Origin: Vanilla planifolia
Taxonomy: Eukaryota; Streptophyta; Magnoliopsida; Asparagales; Orchidaceae
Direction: 5' to 3'
Length of the DNA stretch: 64,000 nucleotides
Assembly (NCBI GenBank): GCA_023846275.1
Contig: CM043872.1
Span: 31,238,670 to 31,302,669 of the forward strand
Shown: one piece after another, positions 7,901 to 22,900 of the stretch
Layout: each line of letters begins with the position of its first letter
How positions within the stretch are numbered: the first letter of the stretch is position 1
Notes under the pieces: generated by a model
Told to the model about the DNA's origin: nothing
Database searches by the model: none
What the model saw: the letters and a program-made list of their open reading frames with translations, nothing else
Made by a program: the position numbers and the translations under genes

Positions 7901-9969
7901 ATTTGGGATTATGTTGTTTTTAAATATTTTATACTATTGTCAAAAATAGGTTCAATTGTCTTTAATACTTAAAAAATTTTCTTGATAATTATCACAGAGT
8001 ATTTGTTTTATTTTATAGTTTGCATAATTTTTTTCATATTTGTAACTAGAATTAAATAACTTGTCAATATATGAGGCTAACAAAATATCAATTTTTTCGT
8101 TCATAATTATTGTAATATTCACATATTCTAAAACCGTTTATCATTTTTTATATTTTTTATATATAATATAATATGTGAATTATGTAGATGATAACCCCAA
8201 AAAATTGTGATATTTTAGGAGAAAGTTTGTTTTAATTGGCTCACCATTTGTCTTGATATTTGACGTTTGTTTAATTTAATAATATGTGACCAAAGTAAAA
8301 GTATTGTCATTATTGACGACTAGTAAAAAATACGTGCATTGTGAGTTTCATTTTTTTTTGTTTTCTTTTTTAAATTACAAAACCAATAAATAAAAAATGT
8401 TATATGTTTTACATTACTTTTGATTTTATGTGTATAATCAATTTTTTTTAAAAAAAAATATAAAATAGATAACATTAATATTTATACATTTCACTAATTC
8501 ATGATAAATAAAAAAATTTAGATAAATAAATTTAATTGTAAATTTTGTTTTCTTCTTGATACACTTCATACTAGCTATTATTGTTGAAATAATTGTGATA
8601 GAAAATATATTTTTAAAAAATTTAAAAAAATTTAAAAAATTCTAACTTAAATGAATTTATTAGTTTAAAAATGTTTTATAAAATAAAATTAAGTTAGTAG
8701 AGTCAATTTATTTTTTAAAAATAAATAATATGATTATATTACATAATTTTCAAGATTATATTATTATAAAACTGTAATTTTTTTACTTAGCATATTATAT
8801 ATTGATACAACATATATTATATTTGGTTTCTATGTCTTAAACATAAATTATAATATATAATAGTTAATACATACTATATTTTTTATAAATAAATTTAATC
8901 ATTAAAATTATTTTCATTGCATATATTTTATGTCTTCTTTATTTTATTAAGAATAATAGTGATTCAAAAGAACAACAAGAAAAATCTAATATAAATAAAT
9001 TAAAAAAACTTTTAAAAATAAATGAATTGATTAACAAAGAATATTTTGAAAAATAAATATTATTTTACTACTTTTCTCAACAAATATAATGACAAAATAT
9101 TTGTGAGAAACTATCTATACACATATCAATAATTAGTTTTAGGAATTTTTTATAATGAAAATCTCTTTTTCTTCATGTGAATTATTCCTGAAGTTTTAGA
9201 AATTATATTATGTTTGATGGTTAAAAAAAGTTATGAAAATTATCGGATATATTTATGAATTTAAGATTCAATTGTAGTTAATATATTTAAAAAGTCATTA
9301 TCAAAGGATATTAATAAAGACCACTGTACATACATTTTATCGTTTTTTTTAATTTAACTAAATAATCGATTAAAATTTAAAGAAAACTATAAATATTATG
9401 ACCAATTTTTTATATTTTTATCGTGATCTAATTTACAAAATTTCTTAAGTAAAATTACCCTTGTCGATTGTCTAATGATTTAGTAAGTATAATTGTATTA
9501 TCAAAAAAAAAAATTCTACACGATTTTTTGGGCAACTTTTAGTGTGTTATTAAATTAGTTTTTTTTATATTATGATATCGTGTTAGTCTCTAATTCTAAC
9601 TATTGTATTTAGTTTTCGTTATAAATCTCCCATATTTTCAAATTTTTATTTTTTTTCCTCTAAATAATATATATATATACATATATTAATTTAGTTAATT
9701 TTTAATATTAAAATACAAAGGTACAATTATATTATATGATCGATATACAAACTAATATACACTCTTTACTTTTAATATATGTAAGAAATTTTAAATTTTT
9801 TGATTTTAAAATAAAACATTGAACTAATAAATAATTAAAATAGGTATTTATCATAATACTTTGATTTAATATTCAAAGTAGAAAAAATAAAAAAATATGA
9901 GTATATATAAATATATTTTTTATTTTTCAATTAATATTTTAGGATTTTATTTTTAAAATAAAAAATAAT
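4973..9969. repeat. Unit 2 (subtype A, 4997 bp)
   Basis: Landmarks: 80-codon minus ORF 5255-5497, GC block 5685-6057, GAT tract 7383-7451 (long), heptamer block 7661-7911. It has two copies of the 25-bp GC element, T9 in the gatgtaaag run, T7 in the aatgat run, and A instead of C at 8511 (ataaaaaaattt), a state shared with units 5, 7, 8, 10 and 13 but not with its neighbours 1, 3 and 4. Confidence 0.95.
5685..6057. repeat. GC-rich pentamer block, unit 2 (373 bp)
   Basis: Contains the 25-bp tandem duplication missing in unit 1, with copies at 5702-5726 and 5727-5751, both beginning ttcgatccgg. Otherwise it matches unit 1, including gcatggtcc after the core and the 33-bp segment. Confidence 0.9.
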
Positions 9970-12900
9970 ATATACGATAATATTTCTTTTAAGATTACCT
10001 TTTTATTTATATTTTTAAATAACAAAATTTTAAATAAGATTAGACTATATTTCTGCTAAAATAAAATATTCAAATGAATTTTTCTTCGTTCTCCATGTTA
10101 TAAAAGTTAAATTAATATTTGATAAACTCTAATCATAAATATTTAAATTTGAAAAAAGGAAAAGTGATGTGCTTTTTATACGCGGAGAATCCTACAATTA
10201 AGTCGCATAAGAATAGATATTATTATATTAAGCCGCTCCGCATATAACGCTCTATGCGACCGTCCCTAAATTTGGCACCCGCTTCGATGGCAAATTTTCG
10301 CAGAAATCCATGATGGTTAGCCCACGCGTCTTACTGTTTTTTAGAGTCTGCATACATCTAATTATGCGGTCATATGCATACAATTTATCTTTCGTACGTG
10401 CGGGACATACTATAAATAAATAGAAGTATTTTGGCAAAAGAATGAACGGCTGTAAATAAATATATATTTTAATAACAATTATTGGGCATATCATATTAAT
10501 TTTAGAGGGAAATTTGTAAGATAAATATAATCTGCTCTTATATAAACAATGATATTATCTTATTTAAAAAAATAAAGCAATATTTACTATCTTATTTGAA
10601 AGAAATTATTCACAATAACAAATTAATTTTAATATTTTACAAAATGAAAAAATTATTTTTTAAAACTTTTTAATTATATTTGGTCCGGTCCGGTCCGGTT
10701 CGATCCGGTCCGTTTCTGTCCGGTTCGATCCGGTCCGTTTCTGTCCGGTCCGGTCTGGGCTGGTTCGGTCTGCTCTGGTCTGGGCTGGGCTGGCTGGGCT
10801 GGGCTGGGCTCGGTCGCTGATATGTGCTGGCCTGGTCTGTCCGACCTGGCCCGGCCCGCCTGGCCTGGTCTTGCCATGTCTGGGTTGGGTCCGTCCGGCC
10901 TGTCGAACGTGGTGGATTGGATCCGGGATTGTGGCTATGCATGGTCCGGTCCGGTCCGGTCCATTCCGGTTCGGTCCGGCCCGATCCGGTCCGGTCCCTT
11001 CCGGTCCGGTCCGGCCCAGTTCGGTTCGGCCCGGTCCATTCCGGTCCGCTCTGGTTTTTTAAAATATAAATTTAAAAAATTTTATTATTTCTAAATAAAA
11101 ATTAAGATTTTAAATTATTAAAAAAATAAATAAAAAATAAAAAATATATCATACTGAAAAATCGAAACACTAAAAATATGTAAAATGAACGATTATTTTT
11201 AATAGTTATTTGCATTATTGAATTATCAAAAAGGTATTTATTATAATTTTATTACATTTAATTGTTAAATTATTTTTTTTTTATATTTTGATATCATGTT
11301 AATTTACAATTTCATTTATTGTATTGAATTTTTATTATTTATGTAAAAGTTTTATTAAAGATGTAAAGTTTTTTTTTAAATTAGGTAATAAATAAGGTTT
11401 TTATTATAGATATTTATATATAAAAGAGGCAAAAAAATTAATGAATAAGAAATTTTAATTTAAAATTAGTTTTTTAAAATAGATATTTAATAATTAATGT
11501 TATCTATTTAAATAGTTTTTTATATAATTTTTAATCAAATATAAAATTGAATAGTGATTGGGTTTCTAATTAAACCTATTCAATTCTTTTTAAATGCTCT
11601 TTTTATGTATATGTAATATATTGTATAAAATAGATAGTAATGTTATTTTTGAGAAATTTTGAAAGTTTATTTAATGATTGAGGCAATTTATGTAACTTTG
11701 CTCGACCCTATTAGATTAGGATCTAAAATAATTTGATCTCGTGAGGTGAGCGAGACAAGATTAAAACAAATATGATTACTTATGCTATATTATAATGTAT
11801 TATATATATTTTTAAAATATTATTTTTATTTTCTTATTTTTAATGATTTTTTTTAAACTATTAAGTCTTTAATTTTATGTATACTTATGGTACGATTATT
11901 TAATAATATCGAAAAGTAAATTCTTTTTATATCTCATTTAATTTAATGATATTGAGTAAATATGTTTCGATATTGATTTTTAAAATTATATTTTATAATT
12001 TAAGATATTATTTTTCTAAATTAAAATATTTGTTTGATTTTTGTAAATAAGAAATATCTATTTATGTGAAATTTATTTTGTTTTTTAGGTTTTTGTATTT
12101 TTGTTGTGAATAAAATAATATATTTGAAATTTTGATTGTTACATGCAACATTTTAATTGGGGAAGATCTTTAAACTTAAGAGTGAAGAGGTATTTAATTT
12201 TTTTTATTATAATATTTTAGTATGTTATTGTTTAAATTTTTTTTTACACATTTGTTATCATATCATGTGTTTATTTTTTAAAAGATAATGTTTTATAGTA
12301 TTATAGAATGTTAAAATAGATAAAATAAATTTATTTATATGAAAAAAAGATAAAATAATAATAATAATAAATAATACTAAGATGATGATGATGATGATGA
12401 TGATAATTAGGATGATGATGACGATAACAATGATAATGATAATGATAACATTATAGTGAATATTAAGATTTTAAAAACAATTATATAATTTTACGATATC
12501 TCGAAGCCTCAGATAGTTGAGGAACTCAACGAAAACTTCATAGATCTTAAGAGATCTATTATAGATATTAAGTTATATGATTAGATATTTGATTTATTTT
12601 AAGAGAATAAGTCCAAAGAAATTAGAGATCTTAGAATTCGGAGTGTAGGGGATTGTGGTTTAAGGGATAAGGGATAAGGAACAACAGATTAGAGATTAAG
12701 AATAAAGAGAGATTTTATGAAGTTTAAGATTAGGGACTAGAGGATTGGAGATTAGTGATTTAAGGATTAAAGAATAGAGATTAAGGATTAGATATAAATG
12801 ATTAGGGATTAGGGATTTGGGATTAGGTGTTAAGGATTATAGATTAGGGATTAGGTATTAAGGATTATGAATTAGGGATTAAGGATTACGGATTAGAGAT

Positions 12901-14967
12901 TTGGGATTATGTTGTTTTTAAATATTTTATACTATTGTCAAAAATAGGTTCAATTGTCTTTAATACTTAAAAAATTTTCTTGATAATTATCACAGAGTAT
13001 TTGTTTTATTTTATAGTTTGCATAATTTTTTTCATATTTGTAACTAGAATTAAATAACTTGTCAATATATGAGGCTAACAAAATATCAATTTTTTCGTTC
13101 ATAATTATTGTAATATTCACATATTCTAAAACCGTTTATCATTTTTTATATTTTTTATATATAATATAATATGTGAATTATGTAGATGATAACCCCAAAA
13201 AATTGTGATATTTTAGGAGAAAGTTTGTTTTAATTGGCTCACCATTTGTCTTGATATTTGACGTTTGTTTAATTTAATAATATGTGACCAAAGTAAAAGT
13301 ATTGTCATTATTGACGACTAGTAAAAAATACGTGCATTGTGAGTTTCATTTTTTTTTGTTTTCTTTTTTAAATTACAAAACCAATAAATAAAAAATGTTA
13401 TATGTTTTACATTACTTTTGATTTTATGTGTATAATCAATTTTTTTTAAAAAAAAATATAAAATAGATAACATTAATATTTATACATTTCACTAATTCAT
13501 GATAAATACAAAAATTTAGATAAATAAATTTAATTGTAAATTTTGTTTTCTTCTTGATACACTTCATACTAGCTATTATTGTTGAAATAATTGTGATAGA
13601 AAATATATTTTTAAAAAATTTAAAAAAATTTAAAAAATTCTAACTTAAATGAATTTATTAGTTTAAAAATGTTTTATAAAATAAAATTAAGTTAGTAGAG
13701 TCAATTTATTTTTTAAAAATAAATAATATGATTATATTACATAATTTTCAAGATTATATTATTATAAAACTGTAATTTTTTTACTTAGCATATTATATAT
13801 TGATACAACATATATTATATTTGGTTTCTATGTCTTAAACATAAATTATAATATATAATAGTTAATACATACTATATTTTTTATAAATAAATTTAATCAT
13901 TAAAATTATTTTCATTGCATATATTTTATGTCTTCTTTATTTTATTAAGAATAATAGTGATTCAAAAGAACAACAAGAAAAATCTAATATAAATAAATTA
14001 AAAAAACTTTTAAAAATAAATGAATTGATTAACAAAGAATATTTTGAAAAATAAATATTATTTTACTACTTTTCTCAACAAATATAATGACAAAATATTT
14101 GTGAGAAACTATCTATACACATATCAATAATTAGTTTTAGGAATTTTTTATAATGAAAATCTCTTTTTCTTCATGTGAATTATTCCTGAAGTTTTAGAAA
14201 TTATATTATGTTTGATGGTTAAAAAAAGTTATGAAAATTATCGGATATATTTATGAATTTAAGATTCAATTGTAGTTAATATATTTAAAAAGTCATTATC
14301 AAAGGATATTAATAAAGACCACTGTACATACATTTTATCGTTTTTTTTAATTTAACTAAATAATCGATTAAAATTTAAAGAAAACTATAAATATTATGAC
14401 CAATTTTTTATATTTTTATCGTGATCTAATTTACAAAATTTCTTAAGTAAAATTACCCTTGTCGATTGTCTAATGATTTAGTAAGTATAATTGTATTATC
14501 AAAAAAAAAAATTCTACACGATTTTTTGGGCAACTTTTAGTGTGTTATTAAATTAGTTTTTTTTATATTATGATATCGTGTTAGTCTCTAATTCTAACTA
14601 TTGTATTTAGTTTTCGTTATAAATCTCCCATATTTTCAAATTTTTATTTTTTTTCCTCTAAATAATATATATATATACATATATTAATTTAGTTAATTTT
14701 TAATATTAAAATACAAAGGTACAATTATATTATATGATCGATATACAAACTAATATACACTCTTTACTTTTAATATATGTAAGAAATTTTAAATTTTTTG
14801 ATTTTAAAATAAAACATTGAACTAATAAATAATTAAAATAGGTATTTATCATAATACTTTGATTTAATATTCAAAGTAGAAAAAATAAAAAAATATGAGT
14901 ATATATAAATATATTTTTTATTTTTCAATTAATATTTTAGGATTTTATTTTTAAAATAAAAAATAAT
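9970..14967. repeat. Unit 3 (subtype A, 4998 bp)
   Basis: Landmarks: minus ORF 10252-10494, GC block 10682-11054, GAT tract 12381-12449 (long), heptamer block 12659-12909. It carries the C state (atacaaaaa) near 13508 and T8A9. It is very close to unit 2, differing mainly in homopolymer length and that C/A site. Confidence 0.95.
10682..11054. repeat. GC-rich pentamer block, unit 3 (373 bp)
   Basis: Identical in organisation to unit 2: doubled 25-bp element, 33-bp segment present, gcatggtcc right of the core, ccattccgg. Confidence 0.9.
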
Positions 14968-17900
14968 ATATACGATAATATTTCTTTTAAGATTACCTTT
15001 TTATTTATATTTTTAAATAACAAAATTTTAAATAAGATTAGACTATATTTCTGCTAAAATAAAATATTCAAATGAATTTTTCTTCGTTCTCCATGTTATA
15101 AAAGTTAAATTAATATTTGATAAACTCTAATCATAAATATTTAAATTTGAAAAAAGGAAAAGTGATGTGCTTTTTATACGCGGAGAATCCTACAATTAAG
15201 TCGCATAAGAATAGATATTATTATATTAAGCCGCTCCGCATATAACGCTCTATGCGACCGTCCCTAAATTTGGCACCCGCTTCGATGGCAAATTTTCGCA
15301 GAAATCCATGATGGTTAGCCCACGCGTCTTACTGTTTTTTAGAGTCTGCATACATCTAATTATGCGGTCATATGCATACAATTTATCTTTCGTACGTGCG
15401 GGACATACTATAAATAAATAGAAGTATTTTGGCAAAAGAATGAACGGCTGTAAATAAATATATATTTTAATAACAATTATTGGGCATATCATATTAATTT
15501 TAGAGGGAAATTTGTAAGATAAATATAATCTGCTCTTATATAAACAATGATATTATCTTATTTAAAAAAATAAAGCAATATTTACTATCTTATTTGAAAG
15601 AAATTATTCACAATAACAAATTAATTTTAATATTTTACAAAATGAAAAAATTATTTTTTAAAACTTTTTAATTATATTTGGTCCGGTCCGGTCCGGTTCG
15701 ATCCGGTCCGTTTCTGTCCGGTTCGATCCGGTCCGTTTCTGTCCGGTCCGGTCTGGGCTGGTTCGGTCTGCTCTGGTCTGGGCTGGGCTGGCTGGGCTGG
15801 GCTGGGCTCGGTCGCTGATATGTGCTGGCCTGGTCTGTCCGACCTGGCCCGGCCCGCCTGGCCTGGTCTTGCCATGTCTGGGTTGGGTCCGTCCGGCCTG
15901 TCGAACGTGGTGGATTGGATCCGGGATTGTGGCTATGCATGGTCCGGTCCGGTCCGGTCCATTCCGGTTCGGTCCGGCCCGATCCGGTCCGGTCCCTTCC
16001 GGTCCGGTCCGGCCCAGTTCGGTTCGGCCCGGTCCATTCCGGTCCGCTCTGGTTTTTTAAAATATAAATTTAAAAAATTTTATTATTTCTAAATAAAAAT
16101 TAAGATTTTAAATTATTAAAAAAATAAATAAAAAATAAAAAATATATCATACTGAAAAATCGAAACACTAAAAATATGTAAAATGAACGATTATTTTTAA
16201 TAGTTATTTGCATTATTGAATTATCAAAAAGGTATTTATTATAATTTTATTACATTTAATTGTTAAATTATTTTTTTTTTATATTTTGATATCATGTTAA
16301 TTTACAATTTCATTTATTGTATTGAATTTTTATTATTTATGTAAAAGTTTTATTAAAGATGTAAAGTTTTTTTTTAAATTAGGTAATAAATAAGGTTTTT
16401 ATTATAGATATTTATATATAAAAGAGGCAAAAAAATTAATGAATAAGAAATTTTAATTTAAAATTAGTTTTTTAAAATAGATATTTAATAATTAATGTTA
16501 TCTATTTAAATAGTTTTTTATATAATTTTTAATCAAATATAAAATTGAATAGTGATTGGGTTTCTAATTAAACCTATTCAATTCTTTTTAAATGCTCTTT
16601 TTATGTATATGTAATATATTGTATAAAATAGATAGTAATGTTATTTTTGAGAAATTTTGAAAGTTTATTTAATGATTGAGGCAATTTATGTAACTTTGCT
16701 CGACCCTATTAGATTAGGATCTAAAATAATTTGATCTCGTGAGGTGAGCGAGACAAGATTAAAACAAATATGATTACTTATGCTATATTATAATGTATTA
16801 TATATATTTTTAAAATATTATTTTTATTTTCTTATTTTTAATGATTTTTTTTAACTATTAAGTCTTTAATTTTATGTATACTTATGGTACGATTATTTAA
16901 TAATATCGAAAAGTAAATTCTTTTTATATCTCATTTAATTTAATGATATTGAGTAAATATGTTTCGATATTGATTTTTAAAATTATATTTTATAATTTAA
17001 GATATTATTTTTCTAAATTAAAATATTTGTTTGATTTTTGTAAATAAGAAATATCTATTTATGTGAAATTTATTTTGTTTTTTAGGTTTTTGTATTTTTG
17101 TTGTGAATAAAATAATATATTTGAAATTTTGATTGTTACATGCAACATTTTAATTGGGGAAGATCTTTAAACTTAAGAGTGAAGAGGTATTTAATTTTTT
17201 TTATTATAATATTTTAGTATGTTATTGTTTAAATTTTTTTTTACACATTTGTTATCATATCATGTGTTTATTTTTTAAAAGATAATGTTTTATAGTATTA
17301 TAGAATGTTAAAATAGATAAAATAAATTTATTTATATGAAAAAAAGATAAAATAATAATAATAATAAATAATACTAAGATGATGATGATGATGATGATGA
17401 TAATTAGGATGATGATGACGATAACAATGATAATGATAATGATAACATTATAGTGAATATTAAGATTTTAAAAACAATTATATAATTTTACGATATCTCG
17501 AAGCCTCAGATAGTTGAGGAACTCAACGAAAACTTCATAGATCTTAAGAGATCTATTATAGATATTAAGTTATATGATTAGATATTTGATTTATTTTAAG
17601 AGAATAAGTCCAAAGAAATTAGAGATCTTAGAATTCGGAGTGTAGGGGATTGTGGTTTAAGGGATAAGGGATAAGGAACAACAGATTAGAGATTAAGAAT
17701 AAAGAGAGATTTTATGAAGTTTAAGATTAGGGACTAGAGGATTGGAGATTAGTGATTTAAGGATTAAAGAATAGAGATTAAGGATTAGATATAAATGATT
17801 AGGGATTAGGGATTTGGGATTAGGTGTTAAGGATTATAGATTAGGGATTAGGTATTAAGGATTATGAATTAGGGATTAAGGATTACGGATTAGAGATTTG

Positions 17901-19963
17901 GGATTATGTTGTTTTTAAATATTTTATACTATTGTCAAAAATAGGTTCAATTGTCTTTAATACTTAAAAAATTTTCTTGATAATTATCACAGAGTATTTG
18001 TTTTATTTTATAGTTTGCATAATTTTTTTCATATTTGTAACTAGAATTAAATAACTTGTCAATATATGAGGCTAACAAAATATCAATTTTTTCGTTCATA
18101 ATTATTGTAATATTCACATATTCTAAAACCGTTTATCATTTTTTATATTTTTTATATATAATATAATATGTGAATTATGTAGATGATAACCCCAAAAAAT
18201 TGTGATATTTTAGGAGAAAGTTTGTTTTAATTGGCTCACCATTTGTCTTGATATTTGACGTTTGTTTAATTTAATAATATGTGACCAAAGTAAAAGTATT
18301 GTCATTATTGACGACTAGTAAAAAATACGTGCATTGTGAGTTTCATTTTTTTTTGTTTTCTTTTTTAAATTACAAAACCAATAAATAAAAAATGTTATAT
18401 GTTTTACATTACTTTTGATTTTATGTGTATAATCAATTTTTTTTAAAAAAAAATATAAAATAGATAACATTAATATTTATACATTTCACTAATTCATGAT
18501 AAATACAAAAATTTAGATAAATAAATTTAATTGTAAATTTTGTTTTCTTCTTGATACACTTCATACTAGCTATTATTGTTGAAATAATTGTGATAGAAAA
18601 TATATTTTTAAAAAATTTAAAAAAATTTAAAAAATTCTAACTTAAATGAATTTATTAGTTTAAAAATGTTTTATAAAATAAAATTAAGTTAGTAGAGTCA
18701 ATTTATTTTTTAAAAATAAATAATATGATTATATTACATAATTTTCAAGATTATATTATTATAAAACTGTAATTTTTTTACTTAGCATATTATATATTGA
18801 TACAACATATATTATATTTGGTTTCTATGTCTTAAACATAAATTATAATATATAATAGTTAATACATACTATATTTTTTATAAATAAATTTAATCATTAA
18901 AATTATTTTCATTGCATATATTTTATGTCTTCTTTATTTTATTAAGAATAATAGTGATTCAAAAGAACAACAAGAAAAATCTAATATAAATAAATTAAAA
19001 AAACTTTTAAAAATAAATGAATTGATTAACAAAGAATATTTTGAAAAATAAATATTATTTTACTACTTTTCTCAACAAATATAATGACAAAATATTTGTG
19101 AGAAACTATCTATACACATATCAATAATTAGTTTTAGGAATTTTTTATAATGAAAATCTCTTTTTCTTCATGTGAATTATTCCTGAAGTTTTAGAAATTA
19201 TATTATGTTTGATGGTTAAAAAAAGTTATGAAAATTATCGGATATATTTATGAATTTAAGATTCAATTGTAGTTAATATATTTAAAAAGTCATTATCAAA
19301 GGATATTAATAAAGACCACTGTACATACATTTTATCGTTTTTTTTAATTTAACTAAATAATCGATTAAAATTTAAAGAAAACTATAAATATTATGACCAA
19401 TTTTTTATATTTTTATCGTGATCTAATTTACAAAATTTCTTAAGTAAAATTACCCTTGTCGATTGTCTAATGATTTAGTAAGTATAATTGTATTATCAAA
19501 AAAAAAATTCTACACGATTTTTTGGGCAACTTTTAGTGTGTTATTAAATTAGTTTTTTTTATATTATGATATCGTGTTAGTCTCTAATTCTAACTATTGT
19601 ATTTAGTTTTCGTTATAAATCTCCCATATTTTCAAATTTTTATTTTTTTTCCTCTAAATAATATATATATATACATATATTAATTTAGTTAATTTTTAAT
19701 ATTAAAATACAAAGGTACAATTATATTATATGATCGATATACAAACTAATATACACTCTTTACTTTTAATATATGTAAGAAATTTTAAATTTTTTGATTT
19801 TAAAATAAAACATTGAACTAATAAATAATTAAAATAGGTATTTATCATAATACTTTGATTTAATATTCAAAGTAGAAAAAATAAAAAAATATGAGTATAT
19901 ATAAATATATTTTTTATTTTTCAATTAATATTTTAGGATTTTATTTTTAAAATAAAAAATAAT
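14968..19963. repeat. Unit 4 (subtype A, 4996 bp)
   Basis: Landmarks: minus ORF 15250-15492, GC block 15680-16052, GAT tract 17378-17446 (long), heptamer block 17656-17906. Private change: tttttttt-aactatt near 16850, one A fewer than in other units. This is the last unit with gatattatctt, aaaactttttaatt and aaattataatat; all later units have the alternative bases, so a domain boundary lies between units 4 and 5. Confidence 0.95.
15680..16052. repeat. GC-rich pentamer block, unit 4 (373 bp)
   Basis: Same structure as units 2 and 3. It is the last block in the array that is preceded by the subtype A flank aaaactttttaatt. Confidence 0.9.
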
Positions 19964-22900
19964 ATATACGATAATATTTCTTTTAAGATTACCTTTTTAT
20001 TTATATTTTTAAATAACAAAATTTTAAATAAGATTAGACTATATTTCTGCTAAAATAAAATATTCAAATGAATTTTTCTTCGTTCTCCATGTTATAAAAG
20101 TTAAATTAATATTTGATAAACTCTAATCATAAATATTTAAATTTGAAAAAAGGAAAAGTGATGTGCTTTTTATACGCGGAGAATCCTACAATTAAGTCGC
20201 ATAAGAATAGATATTATTATATTAAGCCGCTCCGCATATAACGCTCTATGCGACCGTCCCTAAATTTGGCACCCGCTTCGATGGCAAATTTTCGCAGAAA
20301 TCCATGATGGTTAGCCCACGCGTCTTACTGTTTTTTAGAGTCTGCATACATCTAATTATGCGGTCATATGCATACAATTTATCTTTCGTACGTGCGGGAC
20401 ATACTATAAATAAATAGAAGTATTTTGGCAAAAGAATGAACGGCTGTAAATAAATATATATTTTAATAACAATTATTGGGCATATCATATTAATTTTAGA
20501 GGGAAATTTGTAAGATAAATATAATCTGCTCTTATATAAACAATGATATCATCTTATTTAAAAAAATAAAGCAATATTTACTATCTTATTTGAAAGAAAT
20601 TATTCACAATAACAAATTAATTTTAATATTTTACAAAATGAAAAAATTATTTTTTAAAACTCTTTAATTATATTTGGTCCGGTCCGGTCCGGTTCGATCC
20701 GGTCCGTTTCTGTCCGGTTCGATCCGGTCCGTTTCTGTCCGGTCCGGTCTGGGCTGGTTCGGTCTGCTCTGGTCTGGGCTGGGCTGGCTGGGCTGGGCTG
20801 GGCTCGGTCGCTGATATGTGCTGGCCTGGTCTTGCCATGTCTGGGTTGGGTCCGTCCGGCCTGTCGAACGTGGTGGATTGGATCCGGGATTGTGGCTATG
20901 CATGGTCCGGTCCGGTCCGGTCCATTCCGGTTCGGTCCGGCCCGATCCGGTCCGGTCCCTTCCGGTCCGGTCCGGTCCGGCCCAGTTCGGTTCGGCCCGG
21001 TCCATTCCGGTCCGCTCTGGTTTTTTAAAATATAAATTTAAAAAATTTTATTATTTCTAAATAAAAATTAAGATTTTAAATTATTAAAAAAATAAATAAA
21101 AAATAAAAAATATATCATACTGAAAAATCGAAACACTAAAAATATGTAAAATGAACGATTATTTTTAATAGTTATTTGCATTATTGAATTATCAAAAAGG
21201 TATTTATTATAATTTTATTACATTTAATTGTTAAATTATTTTTTTTTTATATTTTGATATCATGTTAATTTACAATTTCATTTATTGTATTGAATTTTTA
21301 TTATTTATGTAAAAGTTTTATTAAAGATGTAAAGTTTTTTTTAAATTAGGTAATAAATAAGGTTTTTATTATAGATATTTATATATAAAAGAGGCAAAAA
21401 AATTAATGAATAAGAAATTTTAATTTAAAATTAGTTTTTTAAAATAGATATTTAATAATTAATGTTATCTATTTAAATAGTTTTTTATATAATTTTTAAT
21501 CAAATATAAAATTGAATAGTGATTGGGTTTCTAATTAAACCTATTCAATTCTTTTTAAATGCTCTTTTTATGTATATGTAATATATTGTATAAAATAGAT
21601 AGTAATGTTATTTTTGAGAAATTTTGAAAGTTTATTTAATGATTGAGGCAATTTATGTAACTTTGCTCGACCCTATTAGATTAGGATCTAAAATAATTTG
21701 ATCTCGTGAGGTGAGCGAGACAAGATTAAAACAAATATGATTACTTATGCTATATTATAATGTATTATATATATTTTTAAAATATTATTTTTATTTTCTT
21801 ATTTTTAATGATTTTTTTTAAACTATTAAGTCTTTAATTTTATGTATACTTATGGTACGATTATTTAATAATATCGAAAAGTAAATTCTTTTTATATCTC
21901 ATTTAATTTAATGATATTGAGTAAATATGTTTCGATATTGATTTTTAAAATTATATTTTATAATTTAAGATATTATTTTTCTAAATTAAAATATTTGTTT
22001 GATTTTTGTAAATAAGAAATATCTATTTATGTGAAATTTATTTTGTTTTTTAGGTTTTTGTATTTTTGTTGTGAATAAAATAATATATTTGAAATTTTGA
22101 TTGTTACATGCAACATTTTAATTGGGGAAGATCTTTAAACTTAAGAGTGAAGAGGTATTTAATTTTTTTTATTATAATATTTTAGTATGTTATTGTTTAA
22201 ATTTTTTTTTACACATTTGTTATCATATCATGTGTTTATTTTTTAAAAGATAATGTTTTATAGTATTATAGAATGTTAAAATAGATAAAATAAATTTATT
22301 TATATGAAAAAAAGATAAAATAATAATAATAATAAATAATACTAAGATGATGATGATGATGATGATGATAATTAGGATGATGATGACGATAACAATGATA
22401 ATGATAATGATAACATTATAGTGAATATTAAGATTTTAAAAACAATTATATAATTTTACGATATCTCGAAGCCTCAGATAGTTGAGGAACTCAACGAAAA
22501 CTTCATAGATCTTAAGAGATCTATTATAGATATTAAGTTATATGATTAGATATTTGATTTATTTTAAGAGAATAAGTCCAAAGAAATTAGAGATCTTAGA
22601 ATTCGGAGTGTAGGGGATTGTGGTTTAAGGGATAAGGGATAAGGAACAACAGATTAGAGATTAAGAATAAAGAGAGATTTTATGAAGTTTAAGATTAGGG
22701 ACTAGAGGATTGGAGATTAGTGATTTAAGGATTAAAGAATAGAGATTAAGGATTAGATATAAATGATTAGGGATTAGGGATTTGGGATTAGGTGTTAAGG
22801 ATTATAGATTAGGGATTAGGTATTAAGGATTATGAATTAGGGATTAAGGATTACGGATTAGAGATTTGGGATTATGTTGTTTTTAAATATTTTATACTAT